From positions 1 through 19,816 of the forward strand of contig BQJG01000060.1 of NCBI GenBank assembly GCA_021604585.1: a DNA stretch of 19,816 nucleotides. The letters are read 5' to 3'. How positions within the stretch are numbered: the stretch's first letter is position 1; each line of letters opens with the position of its first letter. Origin of the DNA: Hyphococcus sp. GTDB lineage: Bacteria > Pseudomonadota > Alphaproteobacteria > Caulobacterales > Parvularculaceae. The position numbers were made by a program, and so were the translations under genes. Below are positions 1-7,601 of the stretch, piece after piece. The notes beneath the pieces were generated by a model. That model saw only the letters and a list, made by a program, of their open reading frames with translations. It did not search any database and was not told where the DNA came from.

Positions 1-659
1 AATACGCCTCCGCCGCCACTTGACGAGTTGTTATCGGAAACCAGCACCCGAATTAGATTCATGTCTCCTATATTACGAATTCCTCCGCCGTCACCGGCGG
101 CATTATTGGTCGAAATAATGGAATCCCTCACGGTAAGCGTTCCAGACGTAGAAATACCCCCGCCGTTATTGGCAGAGAAATTTCCTGAAATTGATGAGTT
201 TTGTATTGTGCCGGTGACGTTTGAACTGACCGTCAGACCGCTATTGCCGCCGCCCGTGATAACAAGCCCGTCTATAGTGACCGTCGGACTTGCACCATAG
301 ATATTTATAACTTTGACATTATCGGTGTTATTGGCGTTCAAAACAGCATTCGTAATCGTATTACCGAATGCATCAGTGGTTGTGAGATCATCACCGTTCA
401 CATCACCGCTGAGTGTGATGTCAGGCCTGCCGTCATTGTCGATGTCACCGTCGATTGTAACGCTTGTCGATGTCAAAAGCGTACTGGAAAGATTCGAAAC
501 GCCGCCGGAAAGCGCCGCGTCGAATTCGATCGTGTCTGCGTCGCTGACAAGCGCCAGCGCCTCTCGCAAGGAAAGCCCGGCGCCGTCCGCCGTCTCTGCA
601 GCGAGATCACCCGCGTCGAATGCCTCATCGTCAAGCGTCGTGACGGTGAATGTCGCCAT
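1..659 (-). CDS. Partial beta-helix repeat protein, probable type I secreted surface protein (5' part)
   Basis: The frame opens with ATG at 659-657 and stays open to the left edge, giving 219 codons of a larger protein. The start is MATFTVTTLDDEAFDAGDL, followed by LSLREAL at about residues 39-45. Such a start is common in large bacterial parallel beta-helix proteins that lack a Sec signal and carry a C-terminal type I secretion signal. From about residue 60 the sequence turns into short Thr/Ser/Asn/Gly-rich strands such as VTIDGLVITGGGNSG, GGGISTSGTLTV and GGGIRNIGDM, typical of right-handed beta-helix rungs. A Shine-Dalgarno-like AGGGAGAGG lies at about 668-676. The DG-D-D-GRPD segment near residue 70 may bind calcium. 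The C-terminus is missing, so the secretion route is inferred from the N-terminus and from the type I genes at 13982-17033. It could instead be an adhesin-like protein of another class. Confidence 0.75.
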   Translation of the reverse strand, partial: MATFTVTTLDDEAFDAGDLAAETADGAGLSLREALALVSDADTIEFDAALSGGVSNLSSTLLTSTSVTIDGDIDNDGRPDITLSGDVNGDDLTTTDAFGNTITNAVLNANNTDNVKVINIYGASPTVTIDGLVITGGGNSGLTVSSNVTGTIQNSSISGNFSANNGGGISTSGTLTVRDSIISTNNAAGDGGGIRNIGDMNLIRVLVSDNNSSSGGGGV

Positions 660-888
660 GAGCGGCCTCTCCCTGAACGTATGGAGGACCGCTCGAGAGA
701 ACGTCCCAACCCCTATTCAAAGCGCGTCTGCGCTCTGTCCCCGGCGTCAATTTAAGTCGGCCCTTCATTACCGGCAAGCAAGAACTGCCCGTCCTGAATG
801 TGAATTTGTTTCGCAAAACCACAGGCCTGCAATGCAGCATCAGCGAAACCCGTCACGGGGTTTTCCTTCTTATTTCAATCCTCTAAAG

Positions 889-918
889 TCCCGCACCTGC
901 GAATGATCGCAGTCGGGA
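889..918 (+). other. Stem-loop in the leader of the sulfotransferase gene
   Basis: CTGCGA at 897-902 and TCGCAG at 907-912 pair perfectly around the loop ATGA. An outer TCCCG/CGGGA pair at 889-893 and 914-918 extends the stem across a small asymmetric internal loop. It ends about 20 bases before the ATG at 938. The rest of the 278-base gap 660-937 lies between divergent genes and must hold both promoters, but I saw no convincing -35/-10 pair. The hairpin may affect translation or transcript stability; no function is shown. Confidence 0.3.
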
Positions 919-937
919 AAGTCAACAGGGGCGCCGA

Positions 938-1807
938 ATGGCGAAGAAGCCAAAAACTGACAGAACGCGGAAATTCCATTTCATCTCCGGTCTTCCGCGC
1001 TCAGGCTCGACATTGATGGGCGCGCTGTTGCGTCAAAACCCACGCTTCCATGCGGGGATGTCGAGCCCGGTCGCCAGCTTGATGGAGGGCGTTATCAGCC
1101 AGGTTTCCGCGGGCAGCGAATTGTCGTCCATGGTCAGCGACGCACAGCGCGCTGCGATCATCCGCGGCCTGTTCGACACCTACTACAAGGACAACGCCGA
1201 AGAGGTCATCTTCGACACCAACCGCGCCTGGACGGCGCAGCTCCCGGCGCTGATGAAACTCTTCCCGGAATCAAAACTGATCTGCACGGTGCGCAATGTC
1301 GCGTGGGTCATGGACAGCCTGGAGCGGCAATATCGCAGCAATGTCTTTGAGCATACACGCCTGTTCAATACGCCGGCAGAGCGTTCAACCGTTTACACGC
1401 GGCTTGAAGCGCTGGCGGGGCCGAACCGGCTGGTCGGCTTCGCCTGGCACGCCATTCAGGAAGCAGTGTGGAGCGAATTCGCCGACCGCATCGTTATTGT
1501 CGATTACGACATTTTCAGTCAGCGCCCAGAGGAAGTGATCGGGCTGATCTACAAATTCATCGGCGAGGAGCCGTTCGAGCATGATTTCAATCATGTCGAT
1601 TATGACGCGCCGGAATTCGACAGCCAGCTCGGCGTCAAAGGCCTTCACAAAGTCCACGAAAAAGTGGCGCCGCGCCCGCGCAAATCGGTGCTGCCGCCGG
1701 AATTGTTTGAGCGCTACGCCAAGCTTTCCTTCTGGTCTGGCCTGAAAGGCTCAAAAGTCTTCCGCATCGTGCCAACGAAAACAGAAACGAAAGCGCCGGC
1801 GCACTAA
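938..1807 (+). CDS. Sulfotransferase (family 3 type, PAPS-dependent)
   Basis: This 289-residue protein should transfer a sulfo group from PAPS to a hydroxyl, here most likely on a sugar. Residues 17-28 (SGLPRSGSTLMG) form the 5'-phosphosulfate-binding loop, and LICTVRN at 114-120 with Ser127 downstream matches the 3'-phosphate-binding motif. Length and motif spacing fit the bacterial Sulfotransfer_3 family. There is no signal peptide or membrane segment, so it should act in the cytoplasm. AGGGG precedes the ATG by about 7 bases. The gene stands alone on the plus strand and converges on the oxygenase gene with a 4-base overlap of stop codons at 1804-1807. The substrate is not visible from sequence; the neighbouring glycosyltransferases point to a glycan, though other hydroxylated acceptors are possible. 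Confidence 0.85.
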   Translation: MAKKPKTDRTRKFHFISGLPRSGSTLMGALLRQNPRFHAGMSSPVASLMEGVISQVSAGSELSSMVSDAQRAAIIRGLFDTYYKDNAEEVIFDTNRAWTAQLPALMKLFPESKLICTVRNVAWVMDSLERQYRSNVFEHTRLFNTPAERSTVYTRLEALAGPNRLVGFAWHAIQEAVWSEFADRIVIVDYDIFSQRPEEVIGLIYKFIGEEPFEHDFNHVDYDAPEFDSQLGVKGLHKVHEKVAPRPRKSVLPPELFERYAKLSFWSGLKGSKVFRIVPTKTETKAPAH

Positions 1808-2478
1808 TCGCCGCCGACAAGACCCAGCGCGCCATCGCCGCCGGGCGGCGCTCTTTTCCGCGCAACCGGCTTATAGCCGATATTGAAACTAATCGAGACC
1901 CGGTAGTCCTTGCTGCGATTGGGCTGCACTGCGTGTTGCAGCCATGACGGAAAAATCAGCAACTGCCCCTCGCCCGCTTTGTATTCCACCGCCTGCAGGT
2001 TGATCGGTTTACGCTTTTTCACCGGATAGACATTCATCAAGCGGGCCGGCACCGGATCGTAGAATTCAATATTGCCGCTATTCTCTGGCGTCTTCACATA
2101 ATAGGCGCCGGATAAAATGGCGTTCGGATGAATATGCGCCTTGTTGAAGTCGCCGCCGCCATTCTTGTTCATCCAGAGTTCTTTGATCACCAGTTCGAAA
2201 TTTTCAAAATCGAACTCCATAAAGCTCGCGCATCCGACGCATGCTGTGCCGATGACCCGGCAAATTTCTTTCATGTCCTCGCGGTGGTGAATCTGATCGT
2301 GGCTGTGCCAGCCGCCGACATTGGATCGCGTGATGGGGTCGGTTTCAGCCTCGAGCTTTTCCAAGACCTTCAACAAATCCTTGTTGATGCGCTCATGTTC
2401 GACGACTTTGCGCGACCAAACAGGCGTGTGAAACCAGATCTCCGGCACAAACCCGGATGGCTGTTCTGATTCGGACAT
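1804..2478 (-). CDS. TIGR02466-type 2OG-Fe(II) oxygenase
   Basis: A 224-residue cytoplasmic protein with the pattern of the putative 2-oxoglutarate/Fe(II) oxygenase family TIGR02466. Residues 115-119 (HIHPN) followed by LSGAYYVK, the EFYDP segment at 138-142, and WLQHAVQPN at 179-187 followed by YRVSISFN form the double-stranded beta-helix core. His115 or His117, Asp141 and His182 are the likely iron ligands, and Arg193 the likely 2-oxoglutarate contact. Family members are presumed hydroxylases with mostly unknown substrates. AGGAG lies about 9 bases before the ATG. The gene follows the two-domain glycosyltransferase after a 37-base gap, probably in one operon. Placement in a glycan locus suggests oxidation of a sugar, lipid or peptide linked to it; this is inference. 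The last 20 residues are a Gly/Arg-rich tail outside the core. Confidence 0.82.
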   Translation of the reverse strand: MSESEQPSGFVPEIWFHTPVWSRKVVEHERINKDLLKVLEKLEAETDPITRSNVGGWHSHDQIHHREDMKEICRVIGTACVGCASFMEFDFENFELVIKELWMNKNGGGDFNKAHIHPNAILSGAYYVKTPENSGNIEFYDPVPARLMNVYPVKKRKPINLQAVEYKAGEGQLLIFPSWLQHAVQPNRSKDYRVSISFNIGYKPVARKRAPPGGDGALGLVGGD

Positions 2479-2516
2479 GGGGCCCGGCTCCTTTCACCCG
2501 CAAGCAACAGAGTAGC

Positions 2517-5500
2517 CTAGTAAAGCTTCACCCGATCCTGCCATGTTGGCGGAAAATAACGCAATCCGCCGTGGCTGACAGCAAAGGCGTAAGGCGTGTA
2601 AATCGCGTCAATTCGTGCATTGTCGAGCGCCTTGCGAAGGAATTCAGGCAATTCATCCGGATGCAAAGCGCCGTCGCGCAAGACCGCGCCAATACGCAAT
2701 GATCCCGTCGAATCGGTCTCACCAAGCCTGGAAGGAGGAAGCGCCGAATTATCCTCGCTATAAACAACATCAACCTGAAATGCCTGTTGGGCGTCGTCTG
2801 GCGGCGTTTCTTTGCCGGACGCGCTTTTTAAAACAAGCGTATGGCGCAGTGAGGCAAAGTTTTCTGCTTTCATCGCCTCAATGATGGGGTTTTGCGGCAC
2901 AATGGATGCAAAGTATGCGGCCCGCATTTTTTCGGCGCCATTTTCATAGGCGCTCAAATTCGCCAGCACATCGCGCAAGGCGCTGGCGAAATTCGCAGCG
3001 CCGGTGGCGGCTTTTCCGTTCAAGTACTTCTCGCCAGAAAGCCCTTTCCCTTTGCGGCGCAAAAAACGGAAACGCCCGCTCAAAGATGCTGAGGGTTCGG
3101 CGTCGTTCTCCTGCGTGTTTTCAAGCAACGTTTCACAAAGCGCGGTCCCCGCCGTCACCACAAGAGGTTTCGCATTCAGCACGGCGCGCCACCCGAAAGC
3201 GCTGCCCCGGTTGCGATAAACGCCCGGTTCGTAAGGCAAAAGAAAGGCAGCTGCTTTTTGACAAATATCGTCGAGCAGCTCCTGAGAAATAATCTCATCA
3301 AGCAGAACAACATTGGAAAACGCTTCCATGCGCTTTTCCTGAGCTTCCAGATTGTCCATTTTTCGCGGACGCTGGACCACGAAGACAGTATTTTCATCTC
3401 CCGGCGTTTTGTTGAACGCTTCAACAATATCGGGAAGAACGCCCCAGCCCTTGTCGCGGCGCCCGCGGCCAAGACTTGCGATGATGCGCTTTCCAGAAGG
3501 CGCGGTGAAACGTTCGCCAGACTTTCCGGCGTCAAACACCTGGCACGCTTTGGCGTAACTATTCTGCACCTGCGCATAACCAGCCGCGGCGCCTTCTGGA
3601 TAGGCTTTGATCGCCCGCAACTGATTGTCTGAGAAAAGCCCGGGCGGCGGCAAGCGGAAAACATGGATATTATAGGCAGCCGACAGATCATCGGCCATTT
3701 GCCGAGTCTCAGCATAAAGGAACACCTTGCGGCGCAAATAAGCCGACCTGCGCAGCGCGTGCATCAGCTCAGCAAGAGGATATCTGCCTAACAGAAAATC
3801 CGCTTTTTCGAACATCAGGTTCAGGTGGAAAGAAGGCGAATCGTGATTTGGATTCGAATAGATGAATTGAAGGACACCCTCGATGCTGAAACGATCAGTC
3901 GTCGGAAAGACTACTGCGTCCCGCCAGTCCAGCCTGTAGGCTTCATGTAACCTTTCAAGCTCGCAAAAAATCTCGTCCGATTTTGCCGAGTTTGCATCGA
4001 AGCGTTCTATGGCTGCGCCGTCGACCGCCGGACCATCGCGCTTGTCGCGATCAACGCGAATCTTGTCGTAAATCGTCCATGAAAGACTTTTTTCCGTCGC
4101 GCCCAGCGGGTTATCAAAAGTAGCCGCCGCATTTGAGACTACAACAGGGTCGATTTTAGACGCAGAAAAAATCGCTGCGAATGCCATGACATGCTCGGCG
4201 TGATGCGAAGAGTCCGCAGCACTCACAGCAGACGGATCAACAATTATAGCGCGTGGATTGTGATCGCGAATCTTTACCGGCGCAGGCTCATCATAAAAGA
4301 CGCCGCTTTTGAAGCTTTTCCCTGCCCGATACCGGCTGATTGCTTGATCATAAACCTGCAGATAGCGCTCAACTGTCACAGCCGGATTGTGCATGTTGCG
4401 CGACCGTTCCATCGCGAAGGCCGATACGGACTTGCGGTCGGAGCAATTGAGCCACCATTCAAGGCCGCTGGCGAGATCAGCGGCCTCATAAGGCTTGGCC
4501 ACATAACCGTTCTTTTCGTGCACCACCATTTCCGGCAAACCGCCGACATCAAAGACAATCGATGGCACGCCCTGACTTAGCGCCTCCTGGACGACCATCG
4601 CCGTACTGTCCATCTCGGATGGAAACAACAAAAGGTCGATAGCGCGTAAATAGGACTTATAGAGCTCTACATTGTCGGTGCCCTGAAACTTGAAAACATC
4701 ATAGTTCGCAATATTGTCCACACCTGTCTGAGCCGCGCCACAGATGACAAAGGCGATTTTCTCAGGCGGCAACAAGGCCGGCAGGCGCCGCAACACCATC
4801 TCTTCCACGTGATGAAAGCCTTTGCGGCGCTCCTTGCTGCTGAAGGCCGAAAACATCACGAGAAGCTTGTTCAAAGGCAGACTCAGCCCCTGACGCAACT
4901 CCAGCTTTTCCGCCTCCGTGGCCGCAGGTCCGGAGAGAAACTGCCACGGCAGGGGGTTTGGAATGACGTGGGCGTCGTAATCGCGGAACAGGATGCTTTC
5001 ATGCGCCTCCTTTGCAAGAAAATGCGACGGCGACGTTATCGTCAGCGGAAGGTCGGCGTAATATTGGCGCTTCGCCTCCCATACGAGGCGATTAACATCA
5101 ACGCCTTCACCATTGAAAGGCTCTGTTTTGTCGTAACCCAAAACATGGCGGCGCGGATCGCCTTGCCGAATGTAATGCTCGCCCCCGCAGAAAGGCCACA
5201 TGTCAGGCATTTTCCAGACGATCGGCTTCTTTATCTTACGGAGGTCGGAGAGTTTTAGCGTGTTATTGGCGATCCAGTGCAATTGAACGATTTCTGACGG
5301 ATGCTCGTTGATCATATCCGCGAGATCGACGCCGGAAAGATTGAAGGTTCGGATTGGCGCGCTCTCTACTCCATAAAGGTCCCGAATATCTTGGGCGGCG
5401 GCCAGTGAAGCGCGATAAGCGAGCTGGTTGTCTGAATTTATTATGGACCGGATGGAAAGATCGTTGCTCAACTTATGAACGACGAACATATCGCTTTCGA

Positions 5501-5591
5501 CGCCCCGCGACCGCATCGCGTGATGAAGCCTGTAGGCGCCAATAGCGGCGCCCCCATTCTTGTCGGAGTGAGAGATGTGTAGAATACGCAT
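2517..5591 (-). CDS. Two-domain glycosyltransferase (GT4 plus second GT-B-like domain)
   Basis: At 1024 residues this is more than twice the length of a usual GT4 enzyme. Residues 1 to about 425 are a complete GT4 protein: MRILHISHSDKNGGAAIGAY at the start, MPDMWPFCGGEHY near 128-140 (compare the HDMWAFTGGCHY motif in colanic-acid-type GT4 enzymes), and the donor-site region QEALSQGVPS then DVGGLPEM near 335-355. After a linker, about 445-900 resembles another GT-B transferase: SLGRGRRDKGWGVLP near 706-720 and LLPYEPGVYRNRGSAFGWRA near 784-803, like a family-1 C-terminal half. The remaining 120 residues are unassigned. It probably adds two sugars in succession on the cytoplasmic face of the inner membrane. 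It lies 108 bases downstream of the SGNH gene and upstream of the oxygenase, all on one strand. Donor and acceptor sugars are unknown. Confidence 0.82.
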   Translation of the reverse strand: MRILHISHSDKNGGAAIGAYRLHHAMRSRGVESDMFVVHKLSNDLSIRSIINSDNQLAYRASLAAAQDIRDLYGVESAPIRTFNLSGVDLADMINEHPSEIVQLHWIANNTLKLSDLRKIKKPIVWKMPDMWPFCGGEHYIRQGDPRRHVLGYDKTEPFNGEGVDVNRLVWEAKRQYYADLPLTITSPSHFLAKEAHESILFRDYDAHVIPNPLPWQFLSGPAATEAEKLELRQGLSLPLNKLLVMFSAFSSKERRKGFHHVEEMVLRRLPALLPPEKIAFVICGAAQTGVDNIANYDVFKFQGTDNVELYKSYLRAIDLLLFPSEMDSTAMVVQEALSQGVPSIVFDVGGLPEMVVHEKNGYVAKPYEAADLASGLEWWLNCSDRKSVSAFAMERSRNMHNPAVTVERYLQVYDQAISRYRAGKSFKSGVFYDEPAPVKIRDHNPRAIIVDPSAVSAADSSHHAEHVMAFAAIFSASKIDPVVVSNAAATFDNPLGATEKSLSWTIYDKIRVDRDKRDGPAVDGAAIERFDANSAKSDEIFCELERLHEAYRLDWRDAVVFPTTDRFSIEGVLQFIYSNPNHDSPSFHLNLMFEKADFLLGRYPLAELMHALRRSAYLRRKVFLYAETRQMADDLSAAYNIHVFRLPPPGLFSDNQLRAIKAYPEGAAAGYAQVQNSYAKACQVFDAGKSGERFTAPSGKRIIASLGRGRRDKGWGVLPDIVEAFNKTPGDENTVFVVQRPRKMDNLEAQEKRMEAFSNVVLLDEIISQELLDDICQKAAAFLLPYEPGVYRNRGSAFGWRAVLNAKPLVVTAGTALCETLLENTQENDAEPSASLSGRFRFLRRKGKGLSGEKYLNGKAATGAANFASALRDVLANLSAYENGAEKMRAAYFASIVPQNPIIEAMKAENFASLRHTLVLKSASGKETPPDDAQQAFQVDVVYSEDNSALPPSRLGETDSTGSLRIGAVLRDGALHPDELPEFLRKALDNARIDAIYTPYAFAVSHGGLRYFPPTWQDRVKLY

Positions 5592-5635
5592 TCTGAGTGT
5601 CTTCGACCTTCAATCCGGCGGGCGCCCTCTGCGCC

Positions 5636-5663
5636 GGGAGGCTTCAGGCATACTAAGCCTCCC
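5636..5663 (-). other. Perfect 9-bp stem-loop between SGNH-like and glycosyltransferase genes
   Basis: GGGAGGCTT at 5636-5644 pairs exactly with AAGCCTCCC at 5655-5663 around a 10-base loop. A second small hairpin, GGCGC at 5621-5625 with GCGCC at 5631-5635, sits beside it toward the glycosyltransferase start. On the minus strand no T-run follows, so an intrinsic terminator is unlikely. An mRNA processing or stability element, or an operator overlapping the weak promoter at 5647-5675, fits better. Confidence 0.35.
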
Positions 5664-5675
5664 CCCATGCGCCAA
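5647..5675 (-). promoter_or_regulatory. Weak promoter candidate for the glycosyltransferase-oxygenase pair
   Basis: Read on the minus strand, TTGGCG (5675-5670) is followed after 17 bases by TATGCC (5652-5647). The spacing is ideal and each box is partly matched, as is common in alphaproteobacteria. Transcription would begin near 5640, leaving a leader of about 50 bases. It overlaps the 9-bp stem-loop. The pair may equally be transcribed by read-through from the SGNH gene. Confidence 0.25.
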
Positions 5676-5699
5676 GACCGGGCCCGCTCTTTTCTGTGA

Positions 5700-6713
5700 T
5701 CAAGTAAGGAAGATTAAGGGCCCAATACCAAGCCGGGGCTCTTTCCCGTCAAGCAACGCGGCATTCGCCCCTTGCGTGTGGTCATATCGGCCCTCCGGAC
5801 CGCTCTCCGGATCGCCAGAAACTGACATCACCAAGGTTTCACCCGCGCGAAAGTCGATTGGCCGGGTGAGATGGCGTAGCGCTGCGAATGGCTTTTTCAG
5901 ATTGAACATGTGCCCGAGCGGCTTAACCACCCGCTCGCGCGGCGATTCTATGGCCAAAAATCCGCTCTCTGGCCGGATAAGCCCATAAAACCCCAACAAC
6001 CGCCCTTCTAGCGCCTTGATTTCCAGACGCTGACCAGGGCGCAAATTCACGAATTCGCCTTCATAGGCGCTGGTGCAAAACCTCTCCATCCCCAGGTCGC
6101 CGCTCGCCACCAGCGTAACGCTGCTAATCTCGGCGCGGCCCGCAACCTCTCCAGAGCCGGTCCTTGCCGCCTTGGCTTGACTGACATGTAGCGACGAAAC
6201 CAGCAAGCTGCAGAGTTCAGCAACCGCCATAGGGGAGAAATGATTATGCTGATGGAACACCTCGGCGGCGCCGGACTTTCTCACCATCGCGTCAATCACG
6301 CTCACACCGTCAATTAGCGGGACGCCATGATCTTCCGCGAGGGAGATGTAGTTTCGCAAGAGAGGAGAGGCGCCTGCCCGCGCCCGCACAAGCGCATTCG
6401 ATCCGCAACTGGTGGCGATAAACAGGCGCTTGCGGAGTACTTCGTTCCGCAACATGGCTTCAAGCCACTCTCGCTGCACGAAAGGGTCGATCGTATTGGC
6501 TGATTCGAAAATCAGGTCATTGAGCGCATAGTCGAACAAGATAGCGTCAAATTCTTCCATCCCGTCGCTGCGCAGAAGAAATTCAACGCCACGCAGGGAA
6601 GGGCTGTCGCCGAGAGAGAAATTTACAAAATCACTCCCAAGCTGTTCCTCTAGCGTCCGCCCGACACCGCCTTGCACCAACCCATTGGAGCCACCGACAT
6701 ATGCAATCCGCAT
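5700..6713 (-). CDS. SGNH/GDSL hydrolase-like protein with C-terminal extension
   Basis: A 337-residue protein whose N-terminal half resembles SGNH hydrolases. GGSNG at residues 7-11 gives the presumed nucleophile Ser9, FDYALND at 60-66 carries the block III Asn65, and HQHNHFSP at 154-161 supplies the His of the last block. The residue three before His158 is Gln155, where the usual catalytic Asp would be, so it may use a Ser-His dyad or be inactive. Residues from about 200 on are beta-rich and unassigned. The frame extends 10 codons upstream to 6743, but MRIAYVGGSN at 6713 gives the usual compact start. There is no signal peptide. SGNH proteins in glycan loci often add or remove acyl groups, so a role in glycan acylation or deacylation is inferred. 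It is divergent from the sulfotransferase at 6877. Confidence 0.65.
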   Translation of the reverse strand: MRIAYVGGSNGLVQGGVGRTLEEQLGSDFVNFSLGDSPSLRGVEFLLRSDGMEEFDAILFDYALNDLIFESANTIDPFVQREWLEAMLRNEVLRKRLFIATSCGSNALVRARAGASPLLRNYISLAEDHGVPLIDGVSVIDAMVRKSGAAEVFHQHNHFSPMAVAELCSLLVSSLHVSQAKAARTGSGEVAGRAEISSVTLVASGDLGMERFCTSAYEGEFVNLRPGQRLEIKALEGRLLGFYGLIRPESGFLAIESPRERVVKPLGHMFNLKKPFAALRHLTRPIDFRAGETLVMSVSGDPESGPEGRYDHTQGANAALLDGKEPRLGIGPLIFLT

Positions 6714-6773
6714 CAGTTTCTCGTTTCTTGCCTGCCGGCGCATGCCAGCCGATCAGAATGCGCGAGGGCTTCG

Positions 6774-6802
6774 GGGATACGTCCGGAAAGAGGATGGGTC
6801 AA
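6774..6802 (-). promoter_or_regulatory. Promoter candidate for the SGNH-like gene
   Basis: On the minus strand TTGACC (6802-6797) is followed by a 17-base spacer and TATCCC (6779-6774). The -35 matches five of six positions and the -10 three of six. Initiation near 6767 would give a leader of about 54 bases to the ATG at 6713. Its -35 lies only 11 bases from that of the divergent plus-strand candidate at 6814. Confidence 0.4.
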
Positions 6803-6813
6803 GCTAAGGCAGG

Positions 6814-6843
6814 TTGACAAAATCCGCGCGTTCTCGACATAAC
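6814..6843 (+). promoter_or_regulatory. Promoter candidate for the family-2 sulfotransferase
   Basis: A perfect TTGACA at 6814-6819 is followed after 18 bases by CATAAC at 6838-6843 (four of six matches to TATAAT); ACATAA at 6837-6842 is the 17-base alternative. Initiation near 6850 puts the ATG at 6877 about 27 bases downstream. A coding frame can be read from the TTG of this same TTGACA, but the promoter reading and the domain start both argue against translation from it. Confidence 0.45.
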
Positions 6844-6876
6844 CAGCCTTCTTCACTCCTTGAGCCGCACCGCTTC

Positions 6877-7590
6877 ATGATTATTTGTCACTACCGCAAG
6901 TTCATCTTCATTCATGTTCCCAAAGCCGCCGGGAGCACAATCAAAAATTATCTACGGGGTTTCCTCAAGCTGGGCGATCTTAATTTGCAGCTGGCTGGCG
7001 CCGACGTCAATGTCGCCGCCGCCAAGGTGGGCGGCGCGCCGGCTTATGCGCAATTCATTCGTGCGGAATATGGCGTGCACAAACATTCCACCGCGCCGGA
7101 TATCCAAAAAAAACTTTCAGCTGATTATTTCGACACATTCTTTTCATTCGCTTTTGTCCGCAACCCTTATTCGCGCGCCTATTCCGCCTACCGCTTCACT
7201 CTAAAATGGGACGAAAAGCTGCGTCCCAACTCCGAGCGCTATCTGGACATCAAGGACATGGATTTTCTTGAATGGCTGAAGTCCCAATATGTCCAAGACT
7301 ACAAGATGCTGCAGACGAAGCCGCAAACACATTGGATACCTGACCCAGGCTTTGTCAGCTATCTTGGCCGCACTGAAAATTTCTCAACAAGCATGCGCGA
7401 CATCTTGCTCAAAGTTAGCGGCAATGCCGAAGAGGCCGAGAAGCTGGTTTCACAGTTTGCCGATCTCAGAAATAATCAATCGACTCAGCAAGACGAATGG
7501 AAATCCATCTCAGGCGAAGCCGCAGACTTAATCTACAAGCATTACCGCGAAGATTTCGAGCAATTCGACTACCCTCGCCAGATCGACTAA
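6877..7590 (+). CDS. Sulfotransferase (family 2 type, PAPS-dependent)
   Basis: A 237-residue cytoplasmic sulfotransferase of the Sulfotransfer_2 class, which includes carbohydrate sulfotransferases of the chondroitin and heparan 2-O types. FIFIHVPKAAGSTI (residues 9-22) is the 5'-phosphosulfate loop and FVRNPYSRAYSAYR (93-106) the 3'-phosphate motif, both textbook. The GVHKHSTA segment near 66-73 may hold the catalytic His. ATG 6877 is preferred over the upstream TTG at 6814, because the protein then starts just before the PAPS loop and the TTG forms part of a -35-like TTGACA. It belongs to a different family from the sulfotransferase at 938-1807, so the two probably act on different positions or sugars. 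It converges on the exporter ATPase gene, leaving 11 bases between stops. Confidence 0.85.
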   Translation: MIICHYRKFIFIHVPKAAGSTIKNYLRGFLKLGDLNLQLAGADVNVAAAKVGGAPAYAQFIRAEYGVHKHSTAPDIQKKLSADYFDTFFSFAFVRNPYSRAYSAYRFTLKWDEKLRPNSERYLDIKDMDFLEWLKSQYVQDYKMLQTKPQTHWIPDPGFVSYLGRTENFSTSMRDILLKVSGNAEEAEKLVSQFADLRNNQSTQQDEWKSISGEAADLIYKHYREDFEQFDYPRQID

Positions 7591-7601
7591 GCGGCTAAAG
7601 C

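Noticed and set aside
846..864. Plus-strand terminator-like hairpin, AAACCCG-TCA-CGGGGTTT followed by TTTT/TTCTT
   Set aside because: The stem contains a bulge, and no plus-strand gene upstream needs it; it lies between divergent genes. No confident role.
313..906. 197-codon plus-strand frame at the left
   Set aside because: It is antisense to the beta-helix gene for most of its length, is rich in Ser/Val/Pro as expected of a shadow frame, and has no recognisable domain.
3176..3715. 179-codon minus-strand frame inside the large glycosyltransferase, hinting at a frameshift
   Set aside because: The main frame continues intact with GT motifs across the whole region; this is an alternate frame with unnatural Cys/Arg/Ser composition.
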